Part shown: piece after piece, positions 50,601-61,900 of the stretch
How the letters are laid out: every line of letters begins with the position of its first letter
Numbering within the stretch: the stretch's first letter is position 1
NCBI RefSeq assembly: GCF_037975245.1
Contig: NC_092577.1
Coordinates: 10,918,013 to 10,982,012, forward strand
Source of the DNA: Apostichopus japonicus
Taxonomy: Eukaryota > Echinodermata > Holothuroidea > Aspidochirotida > Stichopodidae
DNA length: 64,000 nucleotides
Direction of reading: 5' to 3'
Position numbers and translations under genes: made by a program
The notes under the pieces: generated by a model
Told to the model about the DNA's origin: nothing
Database searches by the model: none
What the model saw: the letters and a program-made list of their open reading frames with translations, nothing else

Positions 50601-53600
50601 AATTATGTTACAAACTTTGCTCCAAAAAAAAGAAAAAAAAAGGGAAAAAAAAAGGAATTAAAAGAAGAAAAAAAAGAAGAAAAGAAAAAAGAGATAATTT
50701 GGAAGACACTTGCTTCATTCCCTCCCGACGTTTATCGTTTGTTACTGATTTTCACTGATTTCTGTTCTTTATCAGAAGAAAGACAAAAGTTGCCAAGTGC
50801 TCTGAAACTGGCCCTGAGAATTTCTGTGAAATGTAAAGGGATTTAACAAAAGGCACTGTACAAATATGATGTCAAGAAATGGAAAAAGGAAAGCAAAAAC
50901 AAAAGTGGGAATGGGGTGGGGAGAGTTAAATGTTAACCCCTTCATTCTGTTTTGGTGGTAATTACTGCTTCTGTTGTGCATATATTTTTAAAATTATGAT
51001 TTAATTCTAAAAAGCAATTTTATAGGAGCCTCAAATCATAAGCAGAGCACAATGACTCGCAAAATATGTGTAATCCGTTAATTCGACATTATGAACTTTT
51101 AGGCAAATTTACATAAATTTACATAATTCACCATAAGTATGAACATACAACTGGTGCATATTTATACTCAAAGGTTACATATATATATATATATATATAC
51201 AGTGTTTTGGACACTTTAAATCACACTTCTTACTATCCTTTTTGGTTTCAGTTCGAAAGAGCCAGGAAAGGTGATGAGGACATTACACCTTTCCTTTCCC
51301 CCAGAGCACCTCAAGGGCGCCCTCACTCTGCTCAAGCCCAACGACGGAGGAGTAGACTTGGCTCCAACCAGAGGCCTTTGACAGCACCCACCAATAAGAC
51401 ATCATCTGACAGACAGGTAAATTAATTAGCCATGGGGGTTGCTAGGGTAATTTACATGTCCATGCTAACGTGGTAGTTTGTAATTTGTGTCATTTCTCTA
51501 GACAAATCTTTAGAATTTGTACCAAATTCAAACCTAACAAATTCACTGCAAGTCTGTTACTGATAGTTATCAAGAAGAGGTAACATAACTTCAACAAATT
51601 ATAAAATATTTCTTGGGGTTTATCCTTAGAGTTAATGGGCAGAAATTTGGGATCGTGGCCCAATTTATAGTGGGCTAAATTGTTTCTAGAGAGCCACTGT
51701 ATATGCAGTTTTACTAAAATAGTAGAACATACTTTGTGTCTTTAGAAAGTTGGCCATAATGTTAAATGATCTGCCATTCGTTAGCTATAAATACCAGAAA
51801 TTTCAGTAATTTAAAGTTCTAAGCCAGAACTTGCCTTTCCTCCCTGCACCCACCAAAAGCCTAACAATCCCTCCTCTGAAAACCCATCCACCACACATTG
51901 TTATGCAAACAGCTACCTTTAACTGCTTCACTCACGATAACCACTGATGACAGAAATCAAATTAGGTGACCACCACTGAAACAAACTGTCCTAGAAGGCA
52001 CAATGCAAGTTTGCGATGTCATGTACTTGTTTGCTTTAAGTTCACCATCGGTAAAGAAATTAGGAATCTTGAACATACAGTTTGCAAATCGAGAATTAGG
52101 AAATTTCATTTGTAAATTTCACCATTTACAGTATATTAGAGATAGTTAAATATCTCCTTTTTCATACATGTGTCAAAAAATGAGTTTGAAATCTGAACAA
52201 TCCTCTTAAGTAGCGTAATGGGAATATGATTGCAGACAGACTGAGTCTAAGATGTAAATTAAACCATGATTGATCAGCAACTTAGCGAGTAAGTTGATAC
52301 GAGAAAGCTAATCTAAACATTTCCGAATGATGTATGTATGTGTTTATTGCTTGATTCATGAAAATTGAAAGCGACTCTACATGTGACGACAAGTTTAGGG
52401 GGGGGGGGTGTGGAAATGTAGCTCCACGCAGCCAAATGAAACCATCGTAAAAATCTGTACGGGGGTCTCATTCCATGGTTACCTTAGTAACGCTAGCAGT
52501 GATTTTTATTAGCGATATTTTGGAATATTCGTCACGGCTGCTCAGTGTGGTATGTGGTATCTGTGACTTGTGTACAGTATCCCTCATTAGGGAGTAGAAA
52601 TTTTAAAATGTCATTTTCCATTTTCAGAGACATCTTCAGTGTATCATTAACCATTTCTACTTAAATTGCAACTAAATTTTCCCAAAAAGGCAAATTTTTT
52701 GATGTAGTGTCCTTCAAAATGGCTTATTTTAACTACCGTTAATTTCAGTTAGCTGTTTATACTGATTGATAGTACAGCTATCTATCCTATTAGGAATCGT
52801 GAAAAGATAAACATATAATTTGTGAGTCACTTTGTGCTTACTTTTGCTCAGGCTTGTTGTGAAAGTGGGATGACCTGATGTTCACTTCAGTGAAGAAGAT
52901 TCTCCAAGTTTAAAGTTTTTCTAAACTGTTAAAATGAAATATCAGGCCATGTTGTTGTCCATACAGACAGTTAAACTCACTGTTCATAGATAAGGAGTGG
53001 TTTAATAGCTGTTTTCCTTTTTCAAAATGTGTTTGTAAAATATTTTGTAAAAAACACAACATTGGTACAGATCTCTATAACTACACAGTTAATTCATACA
53101 GTAATGTATTTATTTTATTGATGGCCTTACAGTAGCTAAACGCACTTATCTTCCGTTAGTTCTTCAAACATTTGGTTCCAGAGACAAAGGTACTTAGTCA
53201 GCCGTTATAAATAGCAGTCATACTGATCAATGGTATCTCAGAGTCCAGTATCTGCAGAACACAGTATCTGCAGAAGCACAGTATTTGTACCGAGTCCAGT
53301 ACCTGGACCAGGACAATAGAACAACACTCTTACCGATCAAAACTGCATAACCCTTGAATGTTTAATTCTAACACAGTATTCTTACTGATAGGTATCTCAG
53401 AGTCCAGTGTCTACATTACGAAGTACGGTATTGTACCGACAGCAGAGTCCAGTACCTAATAATAGAACATTCTTACCGATCAATGTAGCAGAGCCTAGCG
53501 TTAAATGTTAACACAGTATTCATATTGATAGGTACCTCCGAGTCCAGTATCTACATTACAAAGCACAGTATTGTACCAACAGCAGAGTCCAGTACCTAAT

Positions 53601-56600
53601 AATAGAACATTCTTACCGATCAATGTAGCAGAGCCTAGTGTTAAATGTTAACACAGTATTCATATTGATAGGTACCTCCGAGTCCAGTATCTACATTACA
53701 AAGCACAGTATTGTACCAACAGCAGAGTCCAGTACCTAATAATAGAACATTCTTACCGATCAATGTAGCAGAGCCTAGTGTTAAATGTTAACACAGTATT
53801 CATATTGATAGGTACCTCCGAGTCTAGTATCTACATTACAAAGCACAGTATTTTACCAACAGCAGAGTCCAGTACCTAATAATAGAACATTCTTACTGAT
53901 AAATGTAGCGGAGCCTAGTGCTAAATTCTAACACAGTATTCTTATTGATAGGTATCTCCGAGTCCAGTATCTACATTACAAAGCAGGAGTATTTTACCGA
54001 CAGCAGAGTCCAGTACCTAATAATAGAACATTCTTACCGATCAATATAGCAGAGCCTAGTTGTTAAATTCTAACACAGTATTTATACTAATCGGTACATT
54101 AGAGTCCAGTATCTACATTACGAGAGACACACTATTTTACTGAGTCCAGTATCTAATAAAAGAACTTTCATACTGATCAATATAGCAGAGCCTAGTGTTA
54201 ATGTTAACACAGTATTCTTACTAATAGGTACATCAGAGTCAAGTCTCTACATTACGAGAGACACAGTATTTTTACTGAGTCCAGTACCTAATAATAGAAC
54301 AACATTCTTACAGATCAATAGAGAATAGCCTAGTGTTAAATGTTAACACAATATTCATATTGATAGGTATCTCCGAGTCCAGTCTCTACATTACAAAAGA
54401 CAGTATTGTACCGTTAGCAAAGTCCAGTACCTAATAATAGAACATTCTTACCCATCAATGTAGCAGAGCCTAGTGTTAAATGTTAACACAGTATTTATAC
54501 TGATAGGTACCTCCGAGGCCAGTATCTACATTACAAAGCACAGTATTGTACCGACAGCAAAGTCCAGTACCTTATAATAGAACAACATTCTTACCGATCA
54601 ATATAGCAGAGACTAGTGTTAAATTCCAACACAGTATTTATACTGATATGTACATCAGAGTCCAGTCTCTACATAACAAAGCACAGTATTGTACCAACAG
54701 CAGAGTCCAGTACCTAATAATAGAACATTCTTGCCCATCAATGTAGCAGAGCCTAGTGTTAAATGTTAACACAGTATTTATACTGATAGGTACCTCCGAG
54801 GCCAGTATCTACAGTTTGAGAGACACAGTATTTTTACTGAGTCCAGTACCTAATAATAGAACAACATTCTTATCCATCAATGTAGTCACAGACTACTGTT
54901 TAAAGTATGTGCATAGAAGTCATCATTTTAAACATAGCATGTGGCTTGATTATTATCATCCTTTCGACATATCGCTGCTGATCAAAACATGTTCTTATAT
55001 GCCACAAGAGTGGTTAAGTACCTTCCCATATCCATTAAGCTCAATTACTGCATGAGCAAGGCTTTTTAAATATTTATTCATATACACTTAGTGTCTGACA
55101 GTTGTAGCCTAGAGATGAACTATATCCGTCTCTTATTCTGTCAGAGGGTCGCTAAGATATTTATATAACTGCCTCCTGTTGAAGTAATGGCATTTAACTA
55201 AAGTGCATCCATATTACTACATGCCATTATACCTAAAAAGGCCTTTAAAAAAAAATGTCATTTATGACCAATTATTTTGGGATATATTGACAGTGGTGCT
55301 GCCTGTGAGAGCAATCATATTTCCTCAGGTAAGACATTTGATTGTCTGAAATGATTAGATTTTGGGGAAAAAAGATTTGAATTGTTTGTTTTTTGAAAAA
55401 AAATTGAAAATGGGTTAATTTAAGTCTCAATGTGTGTTTGCCAAATTTTCACTTCGATCTTTCCCAGCTTACTGCCCTTACTAAAAGCTCAGTGAAAATA
55501 ACACCATTCTATGCAATTTTTATATTAATATTCATCATTTTTATTGAGTTATCTGTCATTATTTATGATATGACAACTTCTCTACATGGTACTGTAATTT
55601 AGATATTGCCCAAAACGTTGGTGGTAATTTTGATCTTGTCAAAGAAGTGATAAGTTTTTGTTGGTTATATTTTTGAACATTTATGGACTTAAATTTGCCC
55701 AGTTTTAAATCAGTATCGGTTCTCATGTTCTATTAATTAAGAAACTGTTAATACTTGTTGTTACTAAAATGCAAACTATTCTCGTCAGTTCTCCTTATTA
55801 AAGTAAGGGTGATGCTACTACGTTCCTTATCAACTGTTAAACTGATGAACAGTATACAGTATGTCTTTTGCGGTAAAAAGGTTGTTATCCGTTAAAAAAT
55901 TTAAAAAAAGTAATTAAAAACTGCAAAAATGCAAACTTGATTAAGTCCAATAACAATTTATTGTGTAGAACAGCCCATTTATAATTATATTTCATTTTTC
56001 AAACTGTACTGCTTTTAGTTTGCCTCCCTTCGTTTCTTCCTTCTATTTTTAGAAATCAATTTGAGATTTTAATTTTTTTTCTTAATGTATTTCTTATTAC
56101 AATCCCAAATTTAGTAATTACTTGTTCAGTTCACTCAGACAATCCATCCCAGTTTAATAATCAGTGTTAATTAGAACTTTTGTGTCGTTCTTTCATATTT
56201 TAGAATACAGTTTATGTTGATGAAGATGGCTTTCCTATACACAGGGAGAGACGGCGATCCAATACCAGCGAGGAAATTGATTCGCATAATCTTAGGGAGG
56301 TGAGTAAATTTCAATAAAACCAGTACAAATTTTGTAATAATTTTAACATTACTTACAAAAAGTGCTGTTTGTAGAAACTCTGTAAACTGCTTTTGAGATA
56401 TCCTTTTATGTGAAGCACTATATTATTATTATCATTATCATTTATTATTATTATTTTTATAATTATTATGATATTTATTATTACAGGGTATTATTATCAT
56501 TGTTGTTATGACTACTGCTATATTTATTTTTATTGTTATTGTTATTATTATTGTTATTACTATTATTATTTTTATAATTGTTATCATTAAGTTTTCTAAA

Positions 56601-58789
56601 TGTGGACTTTGTGATCTGTACAAATGTTCATTCCTGGTCGTCCTTTGAAGGACCTGTGTTGTTCACCTTTTAGTGTGTGTCACATTAACATGCATCCTCT
56701 CCATTTCGGAAGGCCTTTTGGGTAGCCCTGGTTTTATGTCTCTGCTTTACTAGTCTTTAAAGGTATTTAGTAGACAGGTACAAGCTTGTGGCTCGTTAAT
56801 ATCCAACCTTGTGGTTCATGTGGTCACTTTTCAAATTTGTGCATTGACATTTAGTTACGTTGTTACGCATGGTTTGTACATTGCTTTACACTGTTCAAAT
56901 TTTCCTTTTTGAAAACATCAACGTTTTGATTAAAAGCCTGCATCCCTTTCACACAGTAGGTGAACAATAGGCGTAATCTAATTTGCAAACAATAGGCTGT
57001 TATTGTTTTCTTGTGATTGATGTTAGTTACCAGTCTGTTGAACATGTCTGGTTGCTAGGAAGTACTTCTAAGGTTTCACACAGAGCACTGTGATTAAAGG
57101 GATATCAAAGGCTGAGAGTTAAAAATGTACAAAAATATATATTTATATATAAAGCAAAGATCATGCAAAACAAAGCACATGGATCCAACTTCCAGCTTAG
57201 TACAGTACGCTTGTTTTGCTGTTAAGATATAAAGACTACAATTGAATCACTTCATCTGTACAACAACCTGCGATGTTGTTCACTAGGTTGTTTCGTCACA
57301 CATGTACTGATCAATACTCAGTTATGTTCGTCGTATAATCAAATTTCCTTGTTCAAATAATGTGATGAAGAGATGGAAATATTAGGTTCGGCTTTTCATT
57401 CAAGGTTGAATGTAGGTAATAGTTGGCAAAATATTGCATCATATTATTAGACCCAAACTCAATTTTCTGGTTTTGTCAAAAAAAAAAAAAAAAAAAGTGT
57501 GGAAAATATAGCCATAATGCTGGAATAGTCCATTTAATATTAAAAATGTATATATTTACTGTAGTTGCAAATTGAGAAGTGAAATAAAGCATTCTGAAGG
57601 TATATTTAGACTATAAATTTGTTGTATAATTAAGGTTGCACACAAGGTTGTGTTAATAGCTACTCTTTCTTTGTGAGGGTGCAAGGGGGTGGGGAAGGAA
57701 GGTGGACCCCCAGCACCCCCTCTGAATTCAGTGCCTGGTAGTTGATGGTTCACACAGACTTTTGTAAAATATATAAAAATATGTATACAACGAAAGTATA
57801 ACATCGCATGGAATAATTTTAAACAACATTTTATGGGAGTGATGTCTCTATTACATTAATACATTGATTTTTTCTCCCCCCCCCCCACCGTTAATTTCTT
57901 TTCTGAAGCTCGACCCCAAAATAATGAACAATGTCTCAATCCACATGAGACCAGAAGACAGAGAAGGACTTGCCCCCTACAAGGTCAACCAATCCTTCGA
58001 ACCTCACCCTCCAACAGCTCACGTCAAGTCAAAGAGGTCCCGCCCGAGACCCCAGAAGAGCAAGACGGTGATTAATAAAGATGGCAAGAAACTGAGACCG
58101 AAATCTCACAAGGTATGCGTCGGGTCGGGTCGTGTCGGGCCGAAATCTTGGAAGATAACATGTCATAAACAATTGGCTGTTTTTAATATAGATTTTAACT
58201 TTCTTATGAGTACTGTAAACAATGCTGCTAAAAATGAGTTCATTAGAAGTGTAAATTGCATACAGAGAAATGACAGACATTCTTTGCATACCGAACTTAA
58301 CTCTCTACTTCGAGAAACTACTAGCTATAATTTGAGAAACAAAGCAATAACACCAAAATTCAGAATTAATGTGTATAGAAATAGTTTTATTTATCGTGCT
58401 GATATTTATTTACAAAATGGTAATCTGGATAATTTATTGTAGACAGCTGCACTTGTACGTTTTGTATAAACTTTTTTTTTTTTTTACACTAACATTTTAA
58501 AATAATATTTTCTTATTATGTACTCACTCATATTTATAAATATTTATATTTATACTGCAAATAAATAAATGATAAATGAAAAAACAAGACCAAACAAATC
58601 TTTACTTTGGCAGGTTGAGGGAATCTGCCAGTCACTTGTTGGCTTGCAGACTCACTGTTACGTTAGCACAGTCTGTTGATTAATTATTCAATCTGAAAGT
58701 CAAGTGTGTCAGTAGCTCTTTGGTCAGTGCTGAAGGTGGTTTACTGATAATTAGCATCTCTTGTTTACCTGCTTCCCTATATATATACA

Positions 58790-58855
<66 letters not shown>

Positions 58856-58861
58856 TATAAA

Positions 58862-58937
<76 letters not shown>

Positions 58938-61900
58938 GTGACATTAATTCCAGGTGAAGAGTGCTCAATATACCTGGGTATAGAGCTGGATAGATATAAA
59001 TAATAATGTACACTCGTACAAAGTTTGCGCTATTACTCGAGTTTCATGCTTCTTCGCAATCGTCAGATAGCTATCTGACGATTGCGAAGAAGCATGAAAC
59101 TCGAGTAATAGCGCAAACTTTGTACGAGTGTACATTATTATTTATATCTATATATATATATATATATATGATATATATATATATTTGTATGTATATCCCG
59201 TTTGATCTTTTACATGTCCTCAAAGTTTTCACCTTCGTGTCTCTCATAGGGCTCTCTGACTCTTCATCGCAAGGAACCGGCTTTCCCGCACGCCGGCCAG
59301 CTGCAGACGAATTGCGATGTGACCGTCCGTTACCGTGGCAGCAGTCTGAAATTACAATACGAGCGGGAAGATTTACGAGACGAAATAATGGTATACCAAC
59401 AGCACTGCGGTGGAGAGAACTTGATAGTGTTTGAAGGAATGGCAGAGCCTGGAAGTAAGTTTTGTAACCTCTTTTTTGTTATGTTTTTTGGGGGGGGGGC
59501 GTGAGGGGTGAGGGAAGTGGTAGAGAATTTTTGTCTCTTACCTGTCCACACACAGCCACTGCACTATAACTCTGTGTAGTTCTTTTGGGATAGCAACCGT
59601 AGCATTTAAACGCTTTGTAACGCTGTATTATTATTATGATTTTTATCATTTAAACACATCCTTTCTGGTTTACTGTCACATTTGATCATACTTTAGTAAG
59701 ACTTTACACCCGATTAAAAAACCCCCAAAAACTAGTTAGTTTGATAGTTTATTTCCTCTTTCCATTCAGTTTTTGAAACATTTCTGGCTAATTTTGTTGA
59801 ATCAAGCGGAAACGGGATAGAATGTTATGTTATTGGAGTGCATTATAGTTCAACGTTTTGTGTGGAGTTTGTTGTTGCTTATGGACATATTTCACTACCA
59901 ATAAAACAGTGTATTCGAGAAAAACATTTAAAATTACTGGGTTGTTAATGTTGGACAAAATATTAGTCTAGAAAAAAATGTCACTGCTAGTACCTAATGC
60001 ATCATCTCTATATTCCCGGTTTGAAGATATGGAGGCTAAAAAAAGTATGCTGAGTTTGTCACTGGAATGCTCCTTTAAGGTTACATTGAACAAAAAAATA
60101 TTAAGGAACTAAAATGATTTCCGCAATAATTTCCACAATAATTTCTGTGAATAACTGACTAGTTTGGAGAGCTGCTTTAAAGTTGTATCATTCTTCTATC
60201 AAACAGGCAGAACTGGTGAATTTTCATACAGACTATTTCAAAAGTTAACTTTCTAGTATTTTCTTGCAGACTTAGGTACCACAATTTCTTTGTATTGGCT
60301 AATATTTTAAGGTGGATAGGGTGTTGAGTCAACCCCTCAACATAAGTTTCTTCAAAGTATCAAAACAGGCGCCCGCCCTGCTCACATAAAACCCAATTGG
60401 GAAACGCTCTTCACTTGTGCAACCTAACAGTTCTAAGCTACACTCTCTTAAGAAAGCCATTATTGTTTATTGAAATCCCATGTGTCCTATTAACCAGAGT
60501 GTGGTATTTCAATCACACCGTACACAAGTTAGTGTGGCTTCTACTCAGTGATCCATGCAAAAGAAATCGTTAGGTAAGGATTGGCTTGAATTTCGGACTG
60601 GATCGTAGCTCAATAAGGTTTTGGTGTAGGATTCCTTGTGTACAGGATTCCTTGTGTACAGGATTCCTTGTGTAACTAGATTGACTTCTGTTTCTCTCCA
60701 TACATGTATTTGCGTACAGGATACTGTGTACATCTACTGAGAGTAATTTATCGTTCAAATGCTCTTATAGCAGTATTGAAGTCTCTTAGAAATACTTAAA
60801 TGATTTCTTTGTACATAAATTGCTATATTATTAACTTTGCACTCGTAAAGCAAAGTTACTCATTTTACAGATTTATTTTATGATGCGATACGGAATAAAT
60901 TATATAGATTCCTGAGTGCTACGTACCATATAGTTAGATAAATAAGTATGCATAGCAACAGAATTTGGTGTCTTTCCTCTTTTTGATATTTTCCTTGTTT
61001 TACCGCTCCCCGTTTGAAGTTATTTTCCAGACAGGTGATCAATATAATCTTTGGATTTATATTTTTAACAGCTGACCTTGTTTTCACATCTCGTCGACAT
61101 CGCGGCTATCCGTTCAGCGTGACCTTCTTTGTGAACCGAGTGCAATCTCTTCGTCTGAGCGCCTGCTGCGAATACAAGTACACCCCGCACTGTCTCCTGG
61201 GAGGGGCCAAAGGTCATTTTAAGTTCATCAGGGTCGAGGGCGCATCCCCTTGCTACAGGTAAACAGGGGGGAGAAAAAAACTCTTTAAACTTTTAAGAGA
61301 GGCAGGGATAATTCACTTTCTTTTGGGAGGAGGGGGTGTGGTGGTGGGGTGGTGTAAGGGGCATGCCACTTCTTATGGGTGGCAGAGGGCCCCTGGGGTG
61401 GTGTGGTATCCTATTAAGTATGTGTTAATATAGTTTCATATTGACAAATTGTCTGTGTTTTTTGGGTGTTTTTGTTGGGGGGGGGGGGATTGGGGGGTGT
61501 TTCCATATTTGTGATCAGGAAAGATATCAGTTAGCCTTGCAATTATGAAGATAAGGTGGTGTCTGCATTCTGTTCCCACATAAGAGTTCACTCTCAAACA
61601 GGTGTCTTTGAATACTCTATCACAAGGTTTGTTTTTGTTGTATGTATGTATGTATTGTATTTTAGATCCTCCTGCAAGCAGGAACTCGCAAAGAAGCCTC
61701 ATTGGCTTATCAAAGCCGCAAGCTGACCGAAGTCAGTCTCTTAGATTCATATTTTAACGTCCATGATTATGAATTGTTGATTGTCAACAACTCTGTAACT
61801 GGACGACATACATTAATCTTGGAGTGACTCGAACTCGGGACCTTATGATTGAAAGGCACCGGCGTTGCTAACACTCCCTATGTCCGATGTCTCCTCCACA

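Larger units (their letters stand above)
51417..56203. other. ERICH3 intron 3
   Basis: Holds the 140-bp satellite at about 53230-54850. The rest (51417-53200 and 54900-56200) looks like unique AT-rich intron. A perfect X-box word occurs at 52478-52491. No exon was found. Confidence 0.65.
58990..59151. repeat. Perfect 162-bp palindrome
   Basis: Two 81-bp arms are exact reverse complements with no spacer; the centre is between 59070 and 59071 (GATAG/CTATC). Arm landmarks are GTACACTCGTACAAAGTTTG and CTCGAGTTTCATGCTTCTTC. It lies in ERICH3 intron 5, about 100 bp before exon 6, and is flanked by TA repeats. Each arm carries a hammerhead-type core. Confidence 0.95.

Noticed and set aside
53230-54850. 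CRISPR-like or functional repeat array
   Set aside because: Units are contiguous with no unique spacers, lie within a eukaryotic intron and diverge gradually, as in a satellite.
59006-59434. 142-residue frame covering the palindrome and exon 6
   Set aside because: It crosses the palindrome and TA repeats and reads exon 6 in the wrong frame for DUF4590.
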